Shown piece by piece: positions 16,635 through 26,185 of a DNA stretch of 64,000 bases. Below the pieces are notes generated by a model. That model saw nothing but the letters and a program-made list of their open reading frames with translations. It was not told the DNA's origin and searched no databases. The stretch covers positions 1,054,001 through 1,118,000 of the forward strand of contig NZ_CP054056.1 of NCBI RefSeq assembly GCF_013283855.1, read 5' to 3'. Position 1 is the first letter of the stretch. Each line of letters starts with the position of its first letter. The DNA is from Aquiluna borgnonia (GTDB taxonomy: Bacteria > Actinomycetota > Actinomycetes > Actinomycetales > Microbacteriaceae). The position numbers were made by a program, and so were the translations under genes.

Positions 16635-17778
16635 GCCCCCTGAAAATCAGCTTGGTGCATAAAGCCTCTAAAACCAACAAATCCCTCACATTTGAGGACA
16701 GCCGAGTTCGGGATTGCGTTATGGCGTCGAGGACTGCAATCGTGTCGCTGGCCGAGGTCTGCTCTGCCCGAGCGAACAAGTCAGCGGCAATCTCTTCGTT
16801 GACCAGAGTCTGCCCGGCACCAAGCTGCATGGCCAAAATGTCACGGTATACCGACTCGGCATCAGTAAAAATTCTGTCGACTCCATCACGCAGTGTTCTG
16901 GTTGCCCTGCGCTTCTGGTTCTCTTCTAGTTCTTTGAACTGACTTCTGAGATTCGGGGGCATTTTCTCGTCCTGGGCGATTCCAAAAGCCGCCAGCAGAG
17001 CAGCTCTCTCCTCCGCATCCTTTTCAGCACTAACTGCCTCTGCATCGCGCTTGGCTACCCCAAGTAGTTTCTCCGCCGCTACCATCGCCGAACTCAAATT
17101 CGTAATGGCCATGAGAACCCTGAGGGTTTCCGACCGCCGAGCCCGCGCCTCAGAAGACAATGCCAATCGGCGTGCCATCCCCACGTGGTTTTGGGCAAGC
17201 AGCGCAGAGCGCCTAGCCAGAATCGGATCCACCGCATCCCGCTGGACCAAGAGCGCAGCAACCTCATCAACCGAAGGAAGTCGCAGGTTCAGGTTTCTGG
17301 TTCTTGAGCGAATGGTGGGAAGCAGGTCTGAAACACTCGGGGCGCAGAGAATCCACACTACTTTTTCAGCTGGCTCCTCGAGCTCTTTCAGAAGGACATT
17401 GGACGTTCGCTCAGTCATGCGATCGGCATCCTCAATCACAATCACGCGCCACTCACCAACGGTCGTTGCCATGGAGGCGCGGCCGACAAGCTCTCGTACC
17501 TCATCAATGCTGATGGTGACGCGATCTGTTACTAACAGGGTGACATCTGGATGGGAATCGGCCATGGCGAGCCTGCACTGCTGACACTGGCCACAACCGT
17601 CTTCAGGACACTGGAGTGCCGCAGCGAAGCTTCTTGCGAGATTTGACCGACCGCTGCCGGCTGGGCCAGTGAACAACCAAGCGTGATGAACGCCTTGTTT
17701 CTTTGACTCGACAACTCGCTGAAGCTGCTCGATTGCCTCTGGCTGGCCGAGCAGTTCATCCCAAACCGGATGGCTCAA
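16621..17778 (-). CDS. holB: DNA polymerase III delta' subunit
   Basis: A 385-residue AAA+ clamp-loader subunit. The P-loop position reads GPAGSGRSN (residues about 38-46), followed by a zinc-binding Cys cluster (CPEDGCGQCQQC), and ERTSNVLLKELEEPAEK, shared with DnaX-type proteins. Works with DnaX (also here, 32727-34421) and HolA to load the beta clamp. Starts within the tmk stop (4-bp overlap) and overlaps the next gene, giving a coupled block. Confidence 0.92.
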   Translation of the reverse strand: MSHPVWDELLGQPEAIEQLQRVVESKKQGVHHAWLFTGPAGSGRSNLARSFAAALQCPEDGCGQCQQCRLAMADSHPDVTLLVTDRVTISIDEVRELVGRASMATTVGEWRVIVIEDADRMTERTSNVLLKELEEPAEKVVWILCAPSVSDLLPTIRSRTRNLNLRLPSVDEVAALLVQRDAVDPILARRSALLAQNHVGMARRLALSSEARARRSETLRVLMAITNLSSAMVAAEKLLGVAKRDAEAVSAEKDAEERAALLAAFGIAQDEKMPPNLRSQFKELEENQKRRATRTLRDGVDRIFTDAESVYRDILAMQLGAGQTLVNEEIAADLFARAEQTSASDTIAVLDAITQSRTRLSSNVRDLLVLEALCTKLIFRGHVEG

Positions 17779-18383
17779 GAAAGCCCCATTGCAGCAACCC
17801 GCTTCCGGATGAGATCTTGAATGGCATCCACGCTCAGGTTCGCATCCACCACGAGGAATCTTGGTTGGGCAGCAAGGTCGAGAAACTGATTTCTAGCTCG
17901 CTCAAAGAAATCAACTTTTTCACGCTCCAGGCGATCAGGTTCCACGCCGGTTTTTGATCGCCTAGCGATTGCAGCCTCAGCGTCTAGGTCCAACAGGACG
18001 GTGAGGTCCGGCACGAGATTGCCAACTGCCCAGAGGGAAATATTGAGGACTTCCTGAACATCAAGATCTCGAGCGGCGCCCTGGTAGGCCACGGAGGAAT
18101 CAAAATAGCGATCGCTTAGAACAACTTTGCCGGCTTCCAGTGCTGGGCGAATTCTGGTGGCAACGTGATGGGCTCGATCGGCGGCATACAGCAGGGCCTC
18201 TGCCCTGGGAGAGACATCGCCCTTGCGGTGCAGCAGCAGGTGACGAATTTCCTGGCCCAGATCGGTGCCTCCAGGTTCGAGGGTGCGAACCACTTCTCGG
18301 CCAGATTCCTCAAGCCAAGATTGCAGCAGTTCTAGCTGAGTGGATTTGCCCACCCCATCGATACCCTCGAAAGTAATAAACAA
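17775..18383 (-). CDS. tmk: Thymidylate kinase
   Basis: Phosphorylates dTMP to dTDP. The P-loop is FEGIDGVGKSTQ, followed by the TLEPGGTDLG substrate motif, a DRYFDSS segment (DR-Y/H family motif) and a LID region. The frame is open from ATG 18437, but homologues begin at LFITFEG; TTG 18383 gives that start (202 residues), lies 1 bp after the topA stop and has AGGAAAA upstream, so it is preferred. ATG 18437 would add 18 basic residues overlapping topA. Confidence 0.92.
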   Translation of the reverse strand: MFITFEGIDGVGKSTQLELLQSWLEESGREVVRTLEPGGTDLGQEIRHLLLHRKGDVSPRAEALLYAADRAHHVATRIRPALEAGKVVLSDRYFDSSVAYQGAARDLDVQEVLNISLWAVGNLVPDLTVLLDLDAEAAIARRSKTGVEPDRLEREKVDFFERARNQFLDLAAQPRFLVVDANLSVDAIQDLIRKRVAAMGLS

Positions 18384-18384
18384 T

Positions 18385-20955
18385 TCAGCGCTTTTTCCTA
18401 GTGGTTTTGCTAGTCTTTGGCGCCTCTCCCGGCGCAACCCCTAGCTTCTCACGACGAATAGCCAACAGCTCAAAGGCGCGGTCATTGGATAGCTCTTCCA
18501 ATGGCTCGTCCTTTGGAACGGTGGCGTTGATTACACCGTCGGTGACGTAGTTTCCAAACTGTCCAGTCTTTGCCACCACGGGCTTTCCAGAAGCTGGATC
18601 CTCACCAAATTCCCGCAGCGGAGTGCTGGCGGTTCGGCGAGCGCCGTATTTGGGCTGTTTGTAAATTTCAATCGCCTGGTCAAGGCTGAGACTGAATATC
18701 TCCTCCTCGCTCGCGAGCGAGCGAGAGTCATTGCCACGCTTCAGATAAGGTCCGTATTTGCCGTTCTGAGCGGTAATTTCAGAGCCGGTTTCTGGATCAG
18801 TTCCCAAAACCCGCGGCAGTGAAAGTAGCTCAAGTGCCTGCTCGAGAGTCACAGTGGTGACGGACATGCTCTTGAAAAGCGAAGCAGTCTTAGGTTTTGG
18901 GTTTCCCTCGTCAACCAGTGTTACGTAAGCGCCGTATCGACCATCCTTGACAATGATGTCAAGGCCTGAGCTCGGCTCTTTTCCAAGCACCCTGTCCTCT
19001 GCCGCAGGTGTGTTGATTAGCTCAATGGCCTTTGCGTGGGTGAGCTCGTCTGGAGTCAACCCCTCAGGAATGTTTACGATCTTTCGGTCTTCACCCTCGA
19101 GCACCTCAAGGTAAGGGCCATATTTTCCGGTTCGTAACTGAATACCCTCACCGATGTCAAAACTATTAATGGATCTAGGGTCTGATTCACCGAGGGATTC
19201 CACGGTCGACTTCAGTCCGTTTTCAGAGAAATAAAAGTCTTTGAGCCAGGTGGAGCGCTCTAGCTCTCCCAGGGCAATACGGTCCAGGTCCTCTTCCATC
19301 TTGGCGGTGAACTCGTAGTCCACCAGATCGGCAAAATTCTCCTCGAGGAACCTTGTAACGGTAAATGCAATCCACTCAGGAACTAGAGCACTGCCGCGCT
19401 TGACAACGTAACCCTTGGACAAGATGGTGGAAATGATCGCGGCGTAAGTCGAAGGTCTACCAATCCCCTGCTCCTCAAGCGCCTTCACCAGGGAAGCCTC
19501 GGTGTAGCGAGCCGGGGGCTGGGTCTGGTGTGATTTGGATTCGGCTGTGAGGGCAGTCAGCTCATCACCATCGGCGAGGTTTGGCAGCTTGGCTTGCTCT
19601 TCAGACTCATCCTCTCGGGTCTCGTCATAGACCGCGAGAAAACCTTTATAGGTTACGGTCGTGCCGCTGGCGGATAACTCCAGGACCTGACCTCCCTGTT
19701 CAGCTGAAAATTTCACCGATGTGGTGGAAAGTTTGGCGTCTGCCATTTGAGAGGCCACTGTGCGTCGCCAAATCAGTTCGTAGAGGGCGAGTGAACGACC
19801 GTGCAGCAGGCCAGCGAGTTCACTCGGGTGCTTGAATACCTCACCGGAAGGTCTAACTGCCTCGTGCGCCTCCTGGGCATTTTTCGACTTTGAACCGTAA
19901 AGTCTGGGGGCGTCAGCAACCAGCTCTTTTCCAAATAATTCAGCTCCGGCAGCACGAGCTGCCGATATTGCCTGCTGCGAAAGACTCGGTGAGTCGGTTC
20001 TCATGTAGGTGATGTAACCCTCTTGATAAAGCTGCTGTGCTGTGTCCATCGCCTGCTTAGCGCTCATGCCGAGCTTGCGCGATGCCTCCTGCTGCAACGT
20101 AGAGGTGGTAAAGGGGGCGTAGGGCTTTCTAGTGGACGGCTTGGCCTCAACACTTTGGACGCGAAGAGCACTTCCCGGTAGACCCTTGGCGATGGAGTCC
20201 GCCAACTCGACGGACAGCACCAGGGCATCCTGGTTCAACCTTCCGCCCTCATCAAAACTCTTGCCGGTGGCCAAACGCTTTCCGGAGACGGCAGTTAGCT
20301 TTGCCTCGAATCCAATTTCATCCTTTGACAGACCCACGGTAACGCTTGCGTAGGAGGCTGTGACGAAAGCCATTCGCTCCCGTTCGCGTTGCACAATCAT
20401 GCGAATGGCCGGGGACTGAACGCGGCCGGCTGACAGGCCACGGTTTATTTTTCGCCAAAGCACGGGCGAAATCTCGTAGCCAACCAGGCGGTCGACAACG
20501 CGTCTGGTCTCCTGGGCTTGCACCAGATCCTCATTGAGTGCCCTGGTGTTGTTAGCGGCAGCCTGGATGGCCTCCTTGGTGATTTCGTTGAACACCATTC
20601 GGCGCACTGGAATTTTTGGTTTCAAAACTTCCAACAGGTGCCAGGCTATTGCTTCACCCTCGCGGTCTTCATCGGTCGCTAGGTAAAGCTCTTCGGCACT
20701 CTTCATAGCGGCTTTTAGGTCGCTGACGGTTTTGGATTTCCCCGGGGAGACCACGTAGTAGGGCAAAAAGTCGTTGTCCACATCAATTGAGAATTTACCT
20801 ACCGGGCCCTTTTTCTTTTCGGCGGGAACCTCTTTAGGATCTGCCAGGTCACGGATGTGCCCCACCGAAGCCAACACCTCAAAATCACTGCCAAGGTACT
20901 TGGCGATGGTCTTGGCCTTAGCTGGTGATTCAACAATCACAAGACGCTTGGGCAA
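18385..20955 (-). CDS. topA: DNA topoisomerase I (type IA)
   Basis: Relaxes negative supercoils. The Toprim domain has VIVESPAKAKTI and the acidic TDEDREGEAI motif; the active-site tyrosine is Tyr317 in GYITYMRTDS; the C-terminal third is a series of repeats (LGxxPxTGxxI...GRYGPYxxxG type) in place of zinc fingers, followed by a Lys/Arg-rich tail, as in other actinobacteria. Length 856 is normal. The first possible start, GTG 20961, directly abuts AAGGAG; TTG 20955, 5 bases after AAGGAG and encoding LPKRLVIVE, is the better start. Confidence 0.95.
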   Translation of the reverse strand: MPKRLVIVESPAKAKTIAKYLGSDFEVLASVGHIRDLADPKEVPAEKKKGPVGKFSIDVDNDFLPYYVVSPGKSKTVSDLKAAMKSAEELYLATDEDREGEAIAWHLLEVLKPKIPVRRMVFNEITKEAIQAAANNTRALNEDLVQAQETRRVVDRLVGYEISPVLWRKINRGLSAGRVQSPAIRMIVQRERERMAFVTASYASVTVGLSKDEIGFEAKLTAVSGKRLATGKSFDEGGRLNQDALVLSVELADSIAKGLPGSALRVQSVEAKPSTRKPYAPFTTSTLQQEASRKLGMSAKQAMDTAQQLYQEGYITYMRTDSPSLSQQAISAARAAGAELFGKELVADAPRLYGSKSKNAQEAHEAVRPSGEVFKHPSELAGLLHGRSLALYELIWRRTVASQMADAKLSTTSVKFSAEQGGQVLELSASGTTVTYKGFLAVYDETREDESEEQAKLPNLADGDELTALTAESKSHQTQPPARYTEASLVKALEEQGIGRPSTYAAIISTILSKGYVVKRGSALVPEWIAFTVTRFLEENFADLVDYEFTAKMEEDLDRIALGELERSTWLKDFYFSENGLKSTVESLGESDPRSINSFDIGEGIQLRTGKYGPYLEVLEGEDRKIVNIPEGLTPDELTHAKAIELINTPAAEDRVLGKEPSSGLDIIVKDGRYGAYVTLVDEGNPKPKTASLFKSMSVTTVTLEQALELLSLPRVLGTDPETGSEITAQNGKYGPYLKRGNDSRSLASEEEIFSLSLDQAIEIYKQPKYGARRTASTPLREFGEDPASGKPVVAKTGQFGNYVTDGVINATVPKDEPLEELSNDRAFELLAIRREKLGVAPGEAPKTSKTTRKKR

Positions 20956-20974
20956 ATGCACTCCTTATATAGGT

Positions 20975-21319
20975 TTATTCCGGACTGGCCGATGCCGCTG
21001 CGCTCAACTCATATAAAAGGTGGGTCTGAGACAGAGAAACCTTGGCACCGAAACCGACAATACGACATGTGTCAAGCGCTAAGTCAAATTCACCGGCAAA
21101 AGCCTCGGCACTCTCACAGCCGAATCCGGCAATAAGCCCGACCGCAGATTCGCTTGCAATCAGGGCAGTGGCATCTGCCACCAGCTGAATCTTTTGGGCT
21201 TTGTATGCGAAGTCAAGGGCGAAACCCACTGAGGATATCCCCCAGGTGGTAAGGCCCGCGATGAGTACGGTTGCCACCGTGGCAAAACCAGAATCTAACT
21301 TCCGTGCTTTAGGTAGCAT
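20975..21319 (-). CDS. TadE-like protein of the actinobacterial tad locus (Rv3654c type)
   Basis: 114 residues with one N-terminal membrane segment (about 12-35) preceded by a short basic tail, then FAYKAQKIQLVADATALIAS, the pattern of the TadE-like protein found beside pilus ATPases in actinobacteria. Probably a minor pseudopilin or surface component. Overlaps the previous TadE gene by 25 bp and ends 20 bp before the topA start. Confidence 0.75.
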   Translation of the reverse strand: MLPKARKLDSGFATVATVLIAGLTTWGISSVGFALDFAYKAQKIQLVADATALIASESAVGLIAGFGCESAEAFAGEFDLALDTCRIVGFGAKVSLSQTHLLYELSAAASASPE

Positions 21320-21591
21320 CCGCTCTCCGACAATCTAAAGAGTGAGGTTTTGGTCGCCTCAACGCACAGCATTCTCCCGTCGTCACTTGGGGTAAATCGC
21401 ACCCCTTCAACAGAAGAGAGTTCGCCTCCAATCGCCAGTGACCTGGCCTGAAAAAACGCGAGTCGACTGAGTTCAAGCCGATCAAGGCCCAGCTGGAACA
21501 CGGTCAGTGCTCCAGCTAGAGCCACGATCACCGTGGGGAACAGCAGCATGAACTCCGCTGTGACCGCACCTCGATCTTCACTGAAGTCCAA
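21295..21591 (-). CDS. TadE-family pseudopilin
   Basis: 98 residues: short basic/acidic leader, EDRGAVTAEFMLLFPTVIVA (prepilin-like Glu after the cleavage region plus hydrophobic helix), and a small Cys-containing C-terminal domain. This is the TadE pattern; the product would be processed and inserted in the membrane as a minor pilin. Overlaps the pilin gene by 14 bp. Confidence 0.8.
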   Translation of the reverse strand: MDFSEDRGAVTAEFMLLFPTVIVALAGALTVFQLGLDRLELSRLAFFQARSLAIGGELSSVEGVRFTPSDDGRMLCVEATKTSLFRLSESGCYLKHGS

Positions 21592-21766
21592 GTGCCCTCG
21601 CGATCAAACCGAACAGAATGTCCTTGACTGCATCGCTGCGCATCACCAGCACGAGTAGACCGGCGAATGCCACGCCGCCCAGGGTTGCAATTGCGTACTC
21701 GGCCGTGATGGCTCCCTCCTCAGATTTCATAAGGTTCGGTTGTGTCTCTAGAGTGTTGCTGCTCAT
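21578..21766 (-). CDS. Flp-type major pilin-like protein (DUF4244)
   Basis: 62 residues. The segment EEGAITAEYAIATLGGVAFA matches the DUF4244/Flp pilin core with a Gly-Ala cleavage region, Glu five residues into the mature part, and one membrane helix. It is the likely main subunit of a thin Tad pilus. ATG 21766 is used because AAAGGAA lies 6 bases upstream; the frame opens at 21805 but overlaps the upstream gene without support. No prepilin peptidase is seen in this window. Confidence 0.82.
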   Translation of the reverse strand: MSSNTLETQPNLMKSEEGAITAEYAIATLGGVAFAGLLVLVMRSDAVKDILFGLIARALGLQ

Positions 21767-21788
21767 TTTGTGTTCCTTTCTTTGTTTG

Positions 21789-22502
21789 TTAGAACCCGAT
21801 GCCAATGAACATCGGGACGACTGTGAGAATTAGAAAAGCAGGCAGCACCGTTACCGCCATGGGAACCAGCAGCGAGATGCTTAGCTGACGAGCCTGCGAA
21901 ATAATCTGTTGGATTGCCCTAGCGGAGGTCAGCTGAATTTCACTTTCAATCAAACGCCCAAGGGGTGCTCCGCTGGTCCTCGAAAGCTCAATTAGCTCGG
22001 CCGCCTCAGAACCCAGTGCCGAGGCACCGGCGCGCAGTGGCTGGCCGCTTTGAATCGCAAGGCTTAGGCGCATCAGCCCCATGGCTGGATGGCTGCGCTT
22101 TTGCCTCAGTGGTAGAAGCATCCGACCAGACCACCGAATGCCCAGCAAAATTAGACCCCCGGCCAGCAACCCGGCTATCAAACCGACCGGCGTAAACAAG
22201 GCTGGGATGGTTTGAAAGCCAGAGAACTGGCCCAGCAGGATTGAAAACGCTGGCAACCACAGCAGTAATTTGCGGGTAGCCAAGGGCACAGCATTTGCCT
22301 GCTCAAGCTCACCCTCGAATCTTGATAATTCGATTTCAAAATCAACCAGCGCTGCTCCTACTTTGGACAGCGGGGCGCCTAGCTCGACACTTTCAAGAAC
22401 AAGATTTGAAATTTCACCCTCCGGTAGCGGGCTCAGCTTGAGCGACTGGGAAACGGGGACTCCAGCCTCAACCAGCGCGATGAATTTGCCGAGTGAGCTC
22501 AT
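21789..22502 (-). CDS. Single TadB/TadC-like inner membrane platform protein (T2SS F family)
   Basis: 237 residues. The C-terminal half carries the type II secretion F domain (SGQPLRAGASALGSEAAELI, then TSGAPLGRLIESEIQL) ending in two membrane helices; the N-terminal half has a shortened related segment (VEAGVPVSQSLKLS) and a central helix pair. Usual tad loci have separate TadB and TadC of about 280-300 residues; here only one compact protein is present. It overlaps the ATPase gene by 4 bp (ATGA). Confidence 0.8.
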   Translation of the reverse strand: MSSLGKFIALVEAGVPVSQSLKLSPLPEGEISNLVLESVELGAPLSKVGAALVDFEIELSRFEGELEQANAVPLATRKLLLWLPAFSILLGQFSGFQTIPALFTPVGLIAGLLAGGLILLGIRWSGRMLLPLRQKRSHPAMGLMRLSLAIQSGQPLRAGASALGSEAAELIELSRTSGAPLGRLIESEIQLTSARAIQQIISQARQLSISLLVPMAVTVLPAFLILTVVPMFIGIGF

Positions 22503-23407
22503 GGTCTCACCCGCTGAATCTCATAGCCTTCACCGGTAAAGCGGCCAATTTCAACCAGACGTCGAGCCCCGTCGACACGGTCGAGTTGAAGCACCAGGTC
22601 AAAGGAGCTGGTGACCAATTCGGTTGTCAGTTCCGGTGAGAGACCTGAGAGTCGACCCAGCATCTGGAGCCGAGCCGGGAGAGAGTCCAAATCTCGAACG
22701 TGCAGCGTGGTCATGGTGCCGCGGTGCCCATTGTTCATGGCTTGTAACAGCACTCCAAACTCTGCTCCGCGCACCTCGCCCACCACCAATCGATCAGGTC
22801 GCATGCGCAGGGCTTCGATCACCAGCTGATTTAGGCTCACCGCGCCAAGCCCCTCCTGGTTGGCAACCCGCTCGGTTAGTCGGATGGCAGGAGCTTCAAG
22901 GTAAAGTTCTGGAACTTGCTCAAGACAAATCACCCTCTCGCTCAACTGCGCCAATAGCGCACCAACCAGTGTGGTCTTGCCGCTGGAGGTGGCGCCGCAT
23001 ACGGCGATGTTGCTCTTGTTTGCAAGCTCGGAAACGAGAAAATCCTTTTCGGAACCTGAGATCATGTCCGCAGAAACCAGATTTTCCAAGGTGATCTTTT
23101 TCCCGGCGTGGCAGCGAATCGAGACCAGTGGCCTGGTGCTCACCCCAAAAGGTAAGGCTGCGTGAAATCGATGCCTTCCGATTGTGAAGTCGGAAATGGG
23201 GCGGGACATATCGATGCGATTTCCGGTTTGAAAGCCAAGCTCAATCAAAGCTTGGGTTAGCTCGGCATCGGTCTCAAAGCTCGAACGCGTTCTCATCAGA
23301 CCCGAACCGGTATCGGCGTAGCAGTGCGAGGCTCCATTGAGCACAAGGTCGGTGAGGCCGGGCTTGGCCAGCAGGGTTTGCCAACGCTGGTCCAGTGCTA
23401 TTTCCAT
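22499..23407 (-). CDS. tadA: Tad pilus assembly ATPase (TadA/CpaF)
   Basis: A secretion ATPase of the VirB11/CpaF class. Walker A is CGATSSGKTTLVGALL, the Asp-box region reads ERVICLEQVPEL, Walker B RLVVGEVRGAE, His-box MTTLHVRD. ATG 23407 (MEIALDQRW, 302 residues) is preferred; the frame is open to 23539 but the extra 44 residues cross a strong hairpin and look non-coding. Powers pilin assembly with the single F-family protein. First gene of the tad-topA run. Confidence 0.85.
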   Translation of the reverse strand: MEIALDQRWQTLLAKPGLTDLVLNGASHCYADTGSGLMRTRSSFETDAELTQALIELGFQTGNRIDMSRPISDFTIGRHRFHAALPFGVSTRPLVSIRCHAGKKITLENLVSADMISGSEKDFLVSELANKSNIAVCGATSSGKTTLVGALLAQLSERVICLEQVPELYLEAPAIRLTERVANQEGLGAVSLNQLVIEALRMRPDRLVVGEVRGAEFGVLLQAMNNGHRGTMTTLHVRDLDSLPARLQMLGRLSGLSPELTTELVTSSFDLVLQLDRVDGARRLVEIGRFTGEGYEIQRVRP

Positions 23408-23474
23408 TCCGCAAGGGTTGCTTAGGAAGTCACTTTGAGACCCGAGGGAAAACAAATCTGTGGAAAAAGAAAGG

Positions 23475-23503
23475 GCCGGCAGGTTTGGGGGAAACCTGCC
23501 GGC
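23475..23503 (-). other. Perfect 12-bp stem-loop in the tad leader
   Basis: GCCGGCAGGTTT and its exact complement enclose a 5-base G/C loop. On the minus strand it is followed by CCCTTTCTTTTTCC, a weak U-tract, about 70 bp before the tadA start. It could be an attenuator, a transcript-stabilising element or an incoming-transcript terminator. Confidence 0.6.
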
Positions 23504-23540
23504 GGGCGCCTGCCGCATGGGGGGACGCGACAGACGCAAA

Positions 23541-23556
23541 ACTGACCTAAGTCAGT
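23541..23556. promoter_or_regulatory. Palindrome in the tadA-acs intergenic region
   Basis: ACTGAC-CTAA-GTCAGT is a perfect 6-bp-arm inverted repeat followed by an AT-rich stretch in the 292-bp gap between tadA and acs. It may be an operator for either divergent gene. The remainder of the gap holds the leader hairpin and AT-rich promoter-like sequence but no gene. Confidence 0.35.
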
Positions 23557-23699
23557 AAAAAGATTTTACGTGGAAAACCGACCATTTGTCCCCCAAATGG
23601 AGAATTTCGATGATTAATTATCAAAAACCAAACAAGGAATGAAATTTGTCTTCTTCAAATCTGGCATTATGTTCAACGGTCAACATCTGGAGGACAATG

Positions 23700-25673
23700 A
23701 TGTCTGTTGAGCATGAAATTGCTAATTTGCTGCACGAAACAAGGCGTTTCGAGCCAAGCAAAGAATTTATTGAAACTGCTGTCGCAAGGCCAAGGCTTTA
23801 CGAGAAAGCCAAAGAGGACAGGTTAGAGTTTTGGGCCGATCAGGGCCGCAAACTCCACTGGCACAAGCCTTTCACTCAAATTTTGGACTGGTCAAACGCT
23901 CCCTTCGCAAAGTGGTTCCACGACGGTGAGCTCAACGTCAGTTACAACTGTTTAGACCGTCACGTTGAAGCTGGCTGGGGAAAACGAATTGCTCTTTTCT
24001 TTGAGGGTGAGCCGGGCGACTCAAAGGTTTACACCTATCTCGACCTGCTAATCGAGGTTAAGAAGGCAGCCAACCTGCTGATCAAACTTGGCGTTCAGCC
24101 CGGAGATCGAGTTGCCATTTACATGCCCATGATTCCCGAGGCCGTAATTGCCATGCAGGCCGTGGCTCGAGTGGGCGCAGTCCACTCGGTAGTCTTTGGC
24201 GGTTTCTCAGCAGACTCATTAGCTTCGAGGATTCAAGACGCCGAAGCCAAGGTTGTTATCACCGCGGACGGTGGCTACCGCAAAGGTAAAGCGAGTGCGC
24301 TAAAGCCTGCGGTAGATGAGGCACTCGCTGATAACCGTTGCCCCTCGGTTGAAAAAGTTCTGGTGGTCAAGCGCACCGGGGGCGAAGTCTCCTGGGTGAA
24401 GGACCGCGACCTGTGGTGGGAGGAAGAGCTCAACCTCGTTGATCGCGAGCACGAGGCCCAAGGCTTCAACGCCGAGCACCCGCTGTTTATTCTCTACACC
24501 TCAGGCACCACCGGTAAGCCCAAGGGAATCCTGCACACCACTGGCGGCTACCTAACCCAGGCGAGCTACACCCACAAAAACGTCTTCGACCTGCACGAGG
24601 GACAGGATGTTTACTGGTGCACGGCTGACATCGGTTGGATCACCGGTCACACATATGTGGCCTACGGCCCCATGGCTAACGGAGCCACTCAGGTGATCTA
24701 CGAGGGCACACCAGACACCCCGGACTGGGGTCGCTGGTGGGACATCGTTCAGAAGTATCACGTGAACATCCTCTACACCGCCCCAACCGCAATTCGCAGC
24801 TTCATGAAGATCGGTCGCAGCGTTACGACCCACTACGACCTCAGCTCCATCAGGGTGCTCGGCAGCGTGGGAGAGCCAATCAACCCCGAGGCTTGGATGT
24901 GGTACCGCGAGGTAATCGGATCCAACAAGGCTCCAATTGTGGACACCTGGTGGCAGACCGAAACCGGAGCAATCATGATTTCTCCGCTACCGGGAGTCAC
25001 CGCCACCAAACCGGGCAGCGCCCAGGTGGCCCTTCCCGGTGTTGAGATCAAGATCCTTGATGACGATGGTGCTCCGGTGGGCAATGGCCACGGCGGTCTG
25101 CTGACCATCACCGAACCCTGGCCCTCGATGCTTCGCGGGATTTGGGGAGACCCAGAGCGCTACAAAGAGACCTACTGGTCAAAATTTGACGGCAAGTACT
25201 TTGCTGGCGATGGTGCGAAATTTGATGAGGACGGCGACATTTGGCTGCTTGGCCGAGTTGATGACGTGATGAACGTCTCAGGTCACAGACTCTCCACCGC
25301 CGAGATTGAGTCCGCACTGGTTTCCCACCCGTTTGTTGCTGAGGCAGCGGTGGTTGGCGCCAAGGACGAGACCACCGGTCAGGCCGTCGTGGCATTCGTG
25401 ATCCTCAAGCGCTCCTCGGAGGCTGAGGTCGGCAGTGACCTCGACACCTCTAAGGTGTTGCGCGATCACGTGGCCAAGGAGATTGGACCAATCGCAAAGC
25501 CCAGAACCATTTTTGTGGTTGCTGAACTTCCCAAAACTCGATCCGGCAAAATCATGCGTCGCCTGCTGCGCGATGTAGCTGAAGATCGCCCCATTGGAGA
25601 CGTCACGACCTTGGCTGACACCTCGGTAATGGACACCATAACCGGCCGTATTTCTGCGGGAGCAAACGACTAG
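23700..25673 (+). CDS. acs: Acetyl-coenzyme A synthetase
   Basis: Activates acetate to acetyl-CoA via acetyl-AMP. A 657-residue ANL-family enzyme with [11 protein letters not shown] (AMP/phosphate loop), WWQTETG, the [12 protein letters not shown] hinge and the C-terminal [13 protein letters not shown] with the catalytic Lys that Pat/CobB systems acetylate. The frame opens at TTG 23646; GGAGG at 23689-23693 selects ATG 23697 or, with better spacing, ATG 23700. Works with the ActP-type symporter at 13097. Followed by a strong terminator. Confidence 0.95.
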   Translation: MSVEHEIANLLHETRRFEPSKEFIETAVARPRLYEKAKEDRLEFWADQGRKLHWHKPFTQILDWSNAPFAKWFHDGELNVSYNCLDRHVEAGWGKRIALFFEGEPGDSKVYTYLDLLIEVKKAANLLIKLGVQPGDRVAIYMPMIPEAVIAMQAVARVGAVHSVVFGGFSADSLASRIQDAEAKVVITADGGYRKGKASALKPAVDEALADNRCPSVEKVLVVKRTGGEVSWVKDRDLWWEEELNLVDREHEAQGFNAEHPLFILYTSGTTGKPKGILHTTGGYLTQASYTHKNVFDLHEGQDVYWCTADIGWITGHTYVAYGPMANGATQVIYEGTPDTPDWGRWWDIVQKYHVNILYTAPTAIRSFMKIGRSVTTHYDLSSIRVLGSVGEPINPEAWMWYREVIGSNKAPIVDTWWQTETGAIMISPLPGVTATKPGSAQVALPGVEIKILDDDGAPVGNGHGGLLTITEPWPSMLRGIWGDPERYKETYWSKFDGKYFAGDGAKFDEDGDIWLLGRVDDVMNVSGHRLSTAEIESALVSHPFVAEAAVVGAKDETTGQAVVAFVILKRSSEAEVGSDLDTSKVLRDHVAKEIGPIAKPRTIFVVAELPKTRSGKIMRRLLRDVAEDRPIGDVTTLADTSVMDTITGRISAGAND

Positions 25674-25680
25674 CAAAAAC

Positions 25681-25721
25681 AAAAATCCCCCGCCGACCGT
25701 CAAAGTCGGAGGGGGATTTTT
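25681..25721. terminator. Bidirectional terminator between acs and ridA
   Basis: AAAAATCCCCC pairs with GGGGGATTTTT around an inner CCGAC/GTCGG stem and 7-nt loop, giving A- and T-tracts on both sides. It sits between two convergent genes. Confidence 0.9.
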
Positions 25722-25726
25722 ATTTG

Positions 25727-26185
25727 CTACTCAAACTCAACTATTAGCTCAACCTCAACCGGTGCATCCAGCGGAAGGACAGCAACTCCCACTGCGCTTC
25801 TGGCGTGTGAGCCAGCTTCCCCAAACACAGCTCCGAGCAGTTCGGAGGCCCCATTGACCACACCGGGCTGACCGGTGAAATCTGGGGTTGAAGCTACAAA
25901 GCCGACCACCTTCACGATTCGCCTGACTCGCTCAAGGTCACCGATGGCAGCCTTTACGGCAGCGATTGCGTTCAGCGCACAGCGCTGCGCAATCTCTTTT
26001 CCGTATTCCGGGGTGATCTCGGCGCCCACTTTTCCCGTGGCCATCAGCTGACCATTCACCAGGGGAATCTGGCCGGCGGTGAAGACTAGATTTCCTGAGA
26101 TTACTGCCGGCACATATGCGCCGGCAGGAGTTGCGACCGGCGGGAGCTCGAGTCCAAGCTCAGCGAGTTTTGCCTCTGCGCTCAA
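25727..26185 (-). CDS. RidA/YjgF family reactive-imine deaminase
   Basis: 152 residues with the RidA trimer fold (VPAVISGNLVFTAGQIPLVN; the conserved IAQRCALNAIAAVKAAIGDL helix). Members hydrolyse enamine/imine intermediates released by PLP enzymes, or act as chaperone-like proteins. The canonical active-site Arg region is replaced by GSHARSAVGVAVLPL, which still has Arg. Start TTG directly follows the TAA of the DUF4177 gene. Confidence 0.85.
   Translation of the reverse strand: MSAEAKLAELGLELPPVATPAGAYVPAVISGNLVFTAGQIPLVNGQLMATGKVGAEITPEYGKEIAQRCALNAIAAVKAAIGDLERVRRIVKVVGFVASTPDFTGQPGVVNGASELLGAVFGEAGSHARSAVGVAVLPLDAPVEVELIVEFE

Noticed and set aside
17051-17584. 177-residue plus-strand open frame
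   Set aside because: Shadow of holB; arginine/serine-rich translation of the opposite strand.
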